From: Planctomycetota bacterium
Lineage (GTDB): Bacteria; Planctomycetota; PUPC01; JACPCR01
Reading direction: 5' to 3'
DNA: 22,852 nt
NCBI GenBank assembly: GCA_030740295.1
Contig: JASLXP010001074.1
Location: 1-22,852, forward strand
Shown: one piece after another, positions 17,011 through 22,852 of the stretch
Position numbering within the stretch: the first letter of the stretch is position 1
Layout of the letters: every line of letters starts with the position of its first letter
Program-made: the position numbers and the translations under genes
The notes under the pieces: generated by a model
Told to the model about the DNA's origin: nothing
The model's input: the letters and a program-made list of their open reading frames with translations, nothing else
Databases searched by the model: none

Positions 17011-18438
17011 GAAATCCTCTGCCCAGTTTTTCGTCTGCAACGAGCTCCGAATTCGCCACTCTCGAAGGGCATCGAGAAGGGCCTGCTTCTTTGAAGAATG
17101 CTCGGGCGCATCCCACAGGTTGTTCACCTCATCCGGATCGTTCTCCAGGTCGAAAAGCTGGCCAAAGGGCTCATCAAGGAAATGCACGAGCTTCCACCCG
17201 CGGTTACGGACCATGGTCATGCACTCCGTCTCCTGCAAAATGCCGTCTTTGCTGTGCTCAGCGAAAACGACTTCGCGCTCGTCCCATTCTCTGCCTTCCA
17301 AAGCAGGTAGTACCGACCGGGCCTCCATTGATTCCGGGACCTCTATCCCGGCCAATTCCAGAATCGCCGGACCGATATCCATCTGCTGGCACAGCCCATC
17401 GATCCGCTGATCGCCTTCGAACCGGCCCGGCGACCACACAATCATAGGCATCCGGGTAATGGTGTCGTACATCGTCCACTTCTGGCTGTGGCCGTGGTCT
17501 GTCAGGCAGTCACCGTGATCGGAGGTGAATATGACGACCGAATTTTCCAGATCGCCGCGCTCTTCAAGGGCCTGCAAAATCTCGCCGACCTTTTTGTCGA
17601 TCATCGTGACGTTCGCCAGGTAGTATGCTCGCTGGCGATGGCGTGCTTCTTGCGACGGATTCAACTGATGAACAACTGAATCGTGATCGACTTCACTATT
17701 GTGTTTTCGCATCGCTTTGAAAGGCGGCGGCTGGTTTTCGAGTTCCTCCTCGGTCACTTCGAGAAGGGGCAGCTCTTTTTCCATATAGGGCGCCGCTTCA
17801 TCGGGCGTCGGGTCGTAGGGCGGATGCGGGCCGGGAAAGCCAATCTCGAGGAACAGCGGCTTTTCCGATTGAGGCTTTGTCTTGAGCCACCAGGTGGCCA
17901 TGTTGCCCACAAAATTATCCGACTGCGTGTCTGCCGGCAGCTCCCAATCAAATGCCCCGAGGCATTCGCTGTAATCCTCACGCTTGCGGTAAAGGACGCG
18001 CTGTTGTTTCACCAGCCCGCGGGCCGCCAGGGCCTTGTCCCATTCGTCGAAGTAATACCGGCCCTCTAGGTATCGATCCTTGTTTTCCACCACGTATCGC
18101 TCGTGAAAGCCAAGGGGAGTTTCAAAGGGCGTCGTATGCATCTTGCCCACGTTCACGCAGTGGTAACCGGACTTGTTGAGCAACTCGACCCACGAATGCT
18201 GCCAGGTGTCCGCGTTCTTGAAGATGCCCGTCGTATGCGGAAAGAAACCTGTGAACAGACTGGCTCGGGAGGGCGCGCAGGACGGCGCAGAGATATGGCA
18301 GTTGGTAAAGGTGGCACCCTCGCGCACAAGCCGGTCGAGATTGGGCGTATCCATGTATGGAAAACCCAGCTCAGCAATAGTGTCGTAACGCTGCTGGTCA
18401 GTGATGATCAGGATGATGTTAGGGCGTGAATCAGGCAT
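17005..18438 (-). CDS. Cys-type sulfatase without signal peptide
   Basis: A 477-residue sulfatase of the alkaline-phosphatase fold. The modification motif CAPSR (54-58) marks C54 as the residue an anaerobic or aerobic formylglycine-generating system would convert to formylglycine. Metal and active-site residues are visible: D14 in IIITDQQR, GKMHTTP (98-104), FPGPHPPY (201-208), and FTSDHGD (304-310; D307, H308), with HSQK (317-320) after it. The C-terminal subdomain has QLFDLENDPDEVNNLW. The protein begins MPDSRPNIILIITDQQR, so there is no signal peptide and it probably acts in the cytoplasm on imported oligosaccharides. Length is normal for the family. It converges on the lyase gene. Substrate specificity cannot be told; it would remove sulfate esters from sugars. 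Confidence 0.9.
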   Translation of the reverse strand: MPDSRPNIILIITDQQRYDTIAELGFPYMDTPNLDRLVREGATFTNCHISAPSCAPSRASLFTGFFPHTTGIFKNADTWQHSWVELLNKSGYHCVNVGKMHTTPFETPLGFHERYVVENKDRYLEGRYYFDEWDKALAARGLVKQQRVLYRKREDYSECLGAFDWELPADTQSDNFVGNMATWWLKTKPQSEKPLFLEIGFPGPHPPYDPTPDEAAPYMEKELPLLEVTEEELENQPPPFKAMRKHNSEVDHDSVVHQLNPSQEARHRQRAYYLANVTMIDKKVGEILQALEERGDLENSVVIFTSDHGDCLTDHGHSQKWTMYDTITRMPMIVWSPGRFEGDQRIDGLCQQMDIGPAILELAGIEVPESMEARSVLPALEGREWDEREVVFAEHSKDGILQETECMTMVRNRGWKLVHFLDEPFGQLFDLENDPDEVNNLWDAPEHSSKKQALLDALREWRIRSSLQTKNWAEDFR

Positions 18439-18657
18439 GAGTCTCTACTGATTGAGGAGGTCCCTTTCGAGACCAGCAATTACAGGACGCTGTCATGGTC
18501 CGGAACCGGGCGGGCAAATACAAGTGAGCGGAACGGATCAGTCAGCAAGAATCCGTTGGATGCTGAAATCAGAGCGGCATGGGGCTCTCTACTGTCGACC
18601 GTCTTCCCGATTCATCCGTGGATTTCTGAGACCTGCGCGATGCACATGAATACCGGG

Positions 18658-20241
18658 TCACCCAGAGTGCGGCAATGACTTTCTGACGACTTCCCGGTAG
18701 GCATCCACTTGTTGCTCTCTCAGCTCATTACTCCAGCCCAAGGCAGATTGTATGCGGCCGGCTACTTGTTCAATAGCGTTCAGTCCGTGGTTTTTGTCCT
18801 CCAACAACAGTGGAACGCGTCGCCATAGAAAGTCCTCCAGCGTGATGACCATCTCCTGCTCAATGCAATAGTCGAGCTCGGCATACTTGTATGGCAAGCC
18901 GGGGACGATCTCTGAATTAAGTGAGTCATCGTTCTTTAGCAGATCGAGGACATGCTTCGCGGCCGGGCCGTAACGATGTCTGAGGTGGTCTTCAACGGGT
19001 CTTCCATCCACGTCCGAATCAGATTCTTCAATGGGCGTGACAGCGGTCTCACAGGGCCTGGCTGATTTGCCAAGACGGCGGACGATGATGTCGACGACTT
19101 CCTCTGCCATGGCCCGGTGAGTGGTCAGCTTGCCTCCCCCGATCGAGATGAGGCCATCGTCGTCCTGAAAAATCTCGTGCTTACGCGAGGCTGAAGTCAG
19201 ATTGCCCCGATCGGATTTTATAAGCGGGCGATGGCCCGCGTAAGTGCACCAGACATCATCACGAGTGAGGTCGGTGCCGGGGAACGCGCTGTTGGCGGCC
19301 CGGAGCAGATAATCGACCTCATCGGCATTGCTGAACGCAGAATCCAAATCCTCGGAAACTTCAGTCGTGCCAAGGATGGAGATGTTCCCTGCCGGGATGA
19401 TGAGCAACACGCGGCCATCGTCCGGGGAGGCAAACAGTACCGAACGTTCATGCGGAACGCGATGGCGATCCAGGACCAGATGGGTGCCCTTGCTGGTCTG
19501 CAATCGTGGCAAATCCTTTCCGCCAATCTGTCGGACCTGGTCCATCCACGGGCCCGATGCGTTGACGACGACTCTTGCTCGCACACAGAGCTCGTCAGCG
19601 TTTATCTCGTCCTTCAGGACACATTCAGACTCTTCCGACTTCAGCCTCAGCTCGGTCGCGCCGGTGTAACTGACAATGACGGCCCCCCTTCGATGCGCGT
19701 CCTGCAGAAGGGCCATGGTGAGCCAGGCGTCGTTGGTCTGGCAGTCGTAATAAAGCGCGGCCCCGCAGAGACCGTCGCTGCGGATGCCCGGTTCGGTTTC
19801 CAGCGCGTGTTTCGGCTTCAGCATCTTGTGGCGATGCACATTCCGGAACATCGCCAGGGTGTCGTACACCCACATTCCAATGGAACGATACAACATCCCA
19901 AAGGTTGGCAGATCGTAAAACGGAAACAGGAACGGGATCGGTTCGACCAGCCTCGGCAGGAGCTTCATCATCAAATGACGCTCACGGCACGATTCATACA
20001 CCAGACGAAAATCGTAGGTTTCGAGGTATCGGAATCCGCCATGGATCAGCTTTGAGGATCTGCTGCTAGTACCGCTGGCAAAGTCACTCTTTTCGACAAG
20101 TGCCACACTGAGCCCACGCATGGCCGCATCCCGCGCAATGCCGGCCCCGGTGATGCCTCCTCCAACGATCAGCAGATCGAATGTTTCGCGCTCAAAGCGG
20201 CCGAGGTTCTGATGGCGCGTCTTGTGTGAGAATTCGGACAC
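18658..20241 (-). CDS. glpD: FAD-dependent glycerol-3-phosphate dehydrogenase
   Basis: A 527-residue protein oxidising sn-glycerol-3-phosphate to dihydroxyacetone phosphate, passing electrons to the quinone pool at the inner membrane face. The FAD Rossmann motif is LLIVGGGITGAGIARDA (23-39), with the ribose-binding acid E50 after LSVALVE. SGTSSRSSKLIHGGFRYLE (56-74) is the family's second FAD/substrate loop, and ISIGGGKLTTHRAMAEE closes the FAD site. The C-terminal domain ends with LEDFLWRRVPLLLEDKNHG and a helix bundle, as in GlpD; length is close to the usual 500-550. The start is a GTG at 20241; an in-frame TAG two codons upstream rules out a longer form, and there is no Shine-Dalgarno sequence. 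A 7-bp tandem repeat lies directly upstream. No glycerol kinase or facilitator is next to it. Confidence 0.92.
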   Translation of the reverse strand: MSEFSHKTRHQNLGRFERETFDLLIVGGGITGAGIARDAAMRGLSVALVEKSDFASGTSSRSSKLIHGGFRYLETYDFRLVYESCRERHLMMKLLPRLVEPIPFLFPFYDLPTFGMLYRSIGMWVYDTLAMFRNVHRHKMLKPKHALETEPGIRSDGLCGAALYYDCQTNDAWLTMALLQDAHRRGAVIVSYTGATELRLKSEESECVLKDEINADELCVRARVVVNASGPWMDQVRQIGGKDLPRLQTSKGTHLVLDRHRVPHERSVLFASPDDGRVLLIIPAGNISILGTTEVSEDLDSAFSNADEVDYLLRAANSAFPGTDLTRDDVWCTYAGHRPLIKSDRGNLTSASRKHEIFQDDDGLISIGGGKLTTHRAMAEEVVDIIVRRLGKSARPCETAVTPIEESDSDVDGRPVEDHLRHRYGPAAKHVLDLLKNDDSLNSEIVPGLPYKYAELDYCIEQEMVITLEDFLWRRVPLLLEDKNHGLNAIEQVAGRIQSALGWSNELREQQVDAYREVVRKSLPHSG

Positions 20242-20245
20242 AGAC

Positions 20246-20269
20246 TAATGAGTAATGAGTAATGAGTAA
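20246..20269. repeat. 7-bp tandem repeat array before the glpD start
   Basis: Three perfect copies of TAATGAG and a partial fourth (TAA), i.e. 3.4 units; on the coding strand of glpD they read TTACTCA. The array ends 4 bases before the GTG start, where a Shine-Dalgarno sequence would be expected. If the possible -10 box at 20278-20283 is used, the array forms most of the 5' untranslated leader. Confidence 0.95.
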
Positions 20270-20277
20270 GTTCCGGT

Positions 20278-20283
20278 TTTATA
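20278..20283 (-). promoter_or_regulatory. possible -10 box for glpD
   Basis: TATAAA on the minus strand, about 37 bases before the GTG. No recognisable -35 box lies at 16-18 bases upstream. Direct repeats TTCCGG (20271-20276 and 20288-20293) flank it. Weak support. Confidence 0.2.
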
Positions 20284-20441
20284 GATATTCCGGTTCAGAT
20301 GCTTATGAACCAGCGATTCACGATCTGTCGCGGGGGAGTGTGGCAAGCGCGCGGCCTCTCAAATCCTGCGTTGCAGCTTCGCGAGGAAGTTTCGTTCGTC
20401 TGGCGAGAGTTACATCCTGAAACAAACTATCTGCCTCAACC

Positions 20442-20454
20442 GTTACACTGTAAC
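20442..20454. promoter_or_regulatory. 13-bp perfect palindrome before the kinase gene, candidate operator
   Basis: GTTACA-C-TGTAAC has two perfect 6-base arms around one base and ends 32 bases before the kinase ATG. This is a common shape for a dimeric repressor site. No nearby regulator gene is seen, and it might be chance. Confidence 0.3.
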
Positions 20455-20486
20455 AGAGTTAGTCGAAACACAATCCTCAGCAGAAA

Positions 20487-21446
20487 ATGGCAATCGAGTT
20501 CATCTGCCCCAGCACAGACTGCAACAAGAAGCTCTCCGTGCCTGACGAGAAAGCCGGGAAGAAGGTACGCTGCCCGAAATGCAGGGAGATCCTGGTCGCG
20601 CCTTTGAAGAGCGGCGATATGGCTCGAACGATCGCGGCTGACGTTGCGCTGGCCTCGGATGAAAGATCAGCGCTGGATCACCTGGAGCCTGTCCTGGAGC
20701 TTCGCGGCAAGGCAAAGAAAACACTGGACTCCGAAGAAGAGATCGCGCAGGGCGGCATGGGCAAAGTCATGCTCTGCCATGACCAAAGCCTTGAGCGAAG
20801 CGTCGCCATGAAAATCATGCGCGTCGGGATCGCCGATTCGCAGGAACACCGACTTCGTTTTCTGGAAGAAGCCCAGGTCACCGGACAGCTCGAACATCCG
20901 AACATCGTCCCCGTCCACGACCTTGGCAAAGATGAGGAGGGCAACCTCTACTTCACGATGAAGCATGTAAAAGGACACAGTCTTGGCGAGATTCTGGCCA
21001 ACAATCGTAGCTCTGGTCTCCAGACCGGAGCAAAGGCGAGCCAAAGGCACGCAACAGAAAACGCCGGCCTGGAGGCCACCGCTACGATGCCCCATCTCCT
21101 CAACGTCTTCCTCAAGGCCTGCGACGCCATGGCCTTTGCTCATTCCAAAGGCGTCATCCACCGCGACCTCAAGCCGGATAACATCATGGTCGGCGACTAC
21201 GGCGAGGTGCTTGTGATGGATTGGGGGCTGGCAAAAGTGGATACAGGATTCTCGATTCTGGGTGCTGGCCAGACAGCCGATTCGAAAAGGAACCAACCGG
21301 CAAAGGCCATTCGCGAAGCAGAAACTCTCATAGACGGTGGGCAAGCATCGAGTAGCCAGCCTCCAGCAACCAGCAACCAGCAACCAGCATCCAGCATCCA
21401 GCATCCAGCATCCAGGGTCCGTCTCTTCCATCCGATCCCAAGCTGA
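20487..21446 (+). CDS. Ser/Thr protein kinase, N-terminal part (frame broken at a 7-bp repeat)
   Basis: 319 residues. A zinc ribbon opens the protein (C7, C12, C29, C32; FICPSTDC and VRCPKC), followed by a linker and a Hanks-type kinase domain: glycine loop AQGGMGKV (87-94), lysine K109 in VAMKIM, EEAQVTGQLEHPNIV, HRDLKPDN (225-232) and DWG (245-247, replacing DFG). After DWG the frame runs through the heptamer array and stops at 21446, before the activation-segment end and the C-lobe. Those continue in another frame from about 21400 to the window edge, so the two pieces are one interrupted gene. As it stands this part lacks GTPAYMPPEQ and the C-lobe and should not be an active kinase. The start ATG has no clear Shine-Dalgarno sequence. 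The product may be inactive, phase-variable, or joined by frameshifting. Confidence 0.85.
   Translation: MAIEFICPSTDCNKKLSVPDEKAGKKVRCPKCREILVAPLKSGDMARTIAADVALASDERSALDHLEPVLELRGKAKKTLDSEEEIAQGGMGKVMLCHDQSLERSVAMKIMRVGIADSQEHRLRFLEEAQVTGQLEHPNIVPVHDLGKDEEGNLYFTMKHVKGHSLGEILANNRSSGLQTGAKASQRHATENAGLEATATMPHLLNVFLKACDAMAFAHSKGVIHRDLKPDNIMVGDYGEVLVMDWGLAKVDTGFSILGAGQTADSKRNQPAKAIREAETLIDGGQASSSQPPATSNQQPASSIQHPASRVRLFHPIPS
21356..21416. repeat. 7-bp tandem repeat array inside the kinase gene
   Basis: Units in order: CCAGCCT (21356-21362), CCAGCAA three times (21363-21383), CCAGCAT four times (21384-21411), and a partial CCAGG. The unit has no stop codon in any of the six frames, so three units encode a heptapeptide (PASSIQH) that is the same apart from phase. 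Because 7 is not a multiple of 3, each unit gained or lost shifts the downstream frame. Confidence 0.97.
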
Positions 21447-21459
21447 CGTCGCCCTTACC

Positions 21460-22852
21460 ATGGAAGGCGCCATCCAGGGCACACCGGCCTACATGCCGCC
21501 GGAGCAGGCCCTCGGCCGTCTCGACGAGATCGACCACCGGTCGGACGTCTATTCACTCGGTGCCATTCTTTATGAAATCCTCACGTTGCAGCGGCCCTTC
21601 ACTGGTAAGACCGCGAACGAGATTCTCGTCAAAGTGACTGAAGACCGGCTCGTCGCTCCCATCAAACGCGCGCCAGAAAGAAACATCCCCAAAGAGCTGG
21701 CTGCCATCGCAGTCAAAGCCATGGCCCACGATCGCAGGCGACGCTATCAGTCCGTCGGCGAACTGCAGCAGGACATCAATCTCTATCTCGAAGGCCGCGC
21801 CGTTTCTGCGAAGGATGACTCGGCCATCGAGGCCATCTCAAAACTCATCAAGCGCAACAAGACCGCCAGTCTTGCGGTGGCCGGGGCATTCGTTGTCATC
21901 CTGCTCCTTACCGCATTCTTCGTGGTGCGACTTCAGAAGGAGGTCGATATCGCGCTCGCCAATGAAAAGAAAGCACAGGCCAGCGAGCAGACGGCCATCG
22001 CCGCCAAAACGGAAGCCGAGAGAGCCAAGGACGCGCAGCGGCAGACCGCTCTGAAGGCATCACGGCGATTCGCCCTGCGCGCGATTGACGCGGCCAAACA
22101 GCAGCTCTGGCTGGAGGCCGATCGCCGGCGCGAAGATGCAGAATCCGTTGCGGCCGATTCCCCCTGGCCGCTCTATGCGCAAGGAATGTTTGAGGAGCTC
22201 AAAAACAATTACGAGCCAGCCAAGGCACTCTATCAGAAGGCTCTCTCTTTGGATGCCAACTGCAAAGAAGCGCAACTCGCTCTCGCCGGACTGAAAACTC
22301 TCGAGGGAGAGGTCGCCGATGCCAGTAAGCTGCTTTCAGGTCTCGCGGATGAGACCGACTGGAAGAACCTTCTCAAGATTGGTCGCCTGTTCACGAAGAC
22401 TGGCAAGTGGAAAGAAAGTGTCGACGTGTACAGACGAGCCCTTGACTTGATGAAGAACGCCAAGGACGCGGCACGGGAAAAGGAAACAAAGGAATTCAAG
22501 GATCTCCTTGACGGTGCCGAATACGCGATGGTCGATGCCGGGGCCCGGTTGGCGTGCGTCGGATTTTACGAAAGTGTGAAGCATCTGAAGGGCAATAAGC
22601 TGTTCAGAGAAATCGATGCCAAAGTGAAAGAGATAAACGGCATCGAGAAACCGATGCGCGGGGATTGGTGGATGATGGGTCAGCAGTTCATGCGAGCTGG
22701 CTACGGCGAAAACGTAAAGGGCATCAGGTTTCTCTACCCACTGCAAGGCCTCCCCATTCAAGAACTGACTCTTATTGGTACACAGATGCGAAACGCGGAC
22801 AGCCTGGCGGGCCTTCCGGTTAAAAGACTTTCCTTGATTTATAACAGGGGTC
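21460..22852 (+). CDS. Ser/Thr protein kinase, C-terminal part with membrane segment, partial
   Basis: The second half of the kinase in the frame shifted by one base; open to the right edge (464 residues from ATG 21460). Reading backward, the frame stays open through the repeat array to a TAG at 21331, so ATG 21460 may not be a true start. It begins with the activation-segment end MEGAIQGTPAYMPPEQA, then HRSDVYSLGAILYEIL and AMAHDRRRRYQSVGELQQD, completing a kinase C-lobe by about residue 112. One membrane segment follows (about 137-157, TASLAVAGAFVVILLLTAFF), then a charged coiled coil (158-200), TPR-like helices (about 236-330), and the start of a leucine-rich stretch (LQGLPIQELTLIGTQM, LAGLPVKRLSLI). 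The intact protein would be a membrane kinase with an extracytoplasmic sensor region. It continues beyond the window. Confidence 0.85.
   Translation, partial: MEGAIQGTPAYMPPEQALGRLDEIDHRSDVYSLGAILYEILTLQRPFTGKTANEILVKVTEDRLVAPIKRAPERNIPKELAAIAVKAMAHDRRRRYQSVGELQQDINLYLEGRAVSAKDDSAIEAISKLIKRNKTASLAVAGAFVVILLLTAFFVVRLQKEVDIALANEKKAQASEQTAIAAKTEAERAKDAQRQTALKASRRFALRAIDAAKQQLWLEADRRREDAESVAADSPWPLYAQGMFEELKNNYEPAKALYQKALSLDANCKEAQLALAGLKTLEGEVADASKLLSGLADETDWKNLLKIGRLFTKTGKWKESVDVYRRALDLMKNAKDAAREKETKEFKDLLDGAEYAMVDAGARLACVGFYESVKHLKGNKLFREIDAKVKEINGIEKPMRGDWWMMGQQFMRAGYGENVKGIRFLYPLQGLPIQELTLIGTQMRNADSLAGLPVKRLSLIYNRG

Noticed and set aside
19231..20055. 274-residue plus-strand open frame
   Set aside because: It is antisense to glpD, whose product is unmistakable; the translation has no family features.
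21356..21416. Repeat array considered as CRISPR or a mobile-element end
   Set aside because: Units are 7 bases and contiguous with no spacers, there is no terminal inverted repeat, and no transposase lies nearby.
21426..21447. Programmed +1 frameshift joining the two kinase parts
   Set aside because: No known slippery site with a stimulatory element is evident, and the 7-bp array explains the shift more simply; not excluded by sequence alone.
20667..21482. 271-residue minus-strand open frame with LDAGCWLLVAG repeats
   Set aside because: It is antisense to the kinase; the peptide repeats are only the heptamer array read on the other strand.

Overview
The window (about 22.9 kb, moderately GC-rich) looks like the chromosome of an environmental bacterium of the PVC type (Planctomycetota, Lentisphaerota, Kiritimatiellota or a relative). 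The evidence is a set of very large secreted carbohydrate-active proteins, a secreted PQQ-type beta-propeller with an N-terminal methyltransferase-like fold, a heparinase II/III-type lyase, a sulfatase, and a zinc-ribbon Ser/Thr kinase with the DWG variant of DFG. This placement is inferred from gene content; the window has no rRNA or other marker gene.

Layout. Positions 1-328 (minus) hold the N-terminal part of an HpcH/HpaI-type aldolase that runs off the left edge. Positions 573-4970 (minus) encode a secreted GH42-like multidomain protein. A 195-bp divergent spacer separates it from a plus-strand pair: the methyltransferase-like/PQQ propeller protein (5166-9044) and a LamG plus glycoside-hydrolase-like protein (about 9099-12908). 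A VapBC-type toxin-antitoxin pair (13045-13763) follows, then a secreted heparinase II/III-like lyase (13885-16884). Converging on the lyase are a sulfatase without a signal peptide (17005-18438, minus) and an FAD-dependent glycerol-3-phosphate dehydrogenase (18658-20241, minus). The right end is a Ser/Thr protein kinase (20487 to the window edge) whose reading frame is broken inside a 7-bp tandem repeat array.

How the genes may work together. Lyase, sulfatase, GH42-like and LamG/GH-like proteins suggest breakdown of a sulfated, uronate-containing polysaccharide. The HpaI-type aldolase could cleave a 2-keto-3-deoxy sugar acid at the end of such a route. No SusC/SusD pair, transporter or dedicated regulator is visible. 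The exact substrate cannot be read from the sequence.

Most notable signal. The kinase gene carries eight 7-bp units (CCAGCCT, three CCAGCAA, four CCAGCAT) in the activation segment, between DWG and GTPAYMPPEQ. Upstream and downstream halves are in different frames, and losing one unit or gaining two would join them. A second, unrelated 7-bp array (TAATGAG, 3.4 units) lies directly upstream of the GTG start of the glycerol-3-phosphate dehydrogenase gene, about 1.1 kb away. Together they suggest repeat-driven phase variation or spread of heptamer repeats.

No gene-free stretch exceeds 300 bases. The longest spacers are 20242-20486 (245 bp, described below), 329-572 (244 bp, a possible promoter at 364-392), 18439-18657 (219 bp, nothing recognised) and 4971-5165 (195 bp, a strong ribosome binding site but no convincing promoter). 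No tRNA, rRNA, CRISPR array, insertion sequence or attachment site was recognised.
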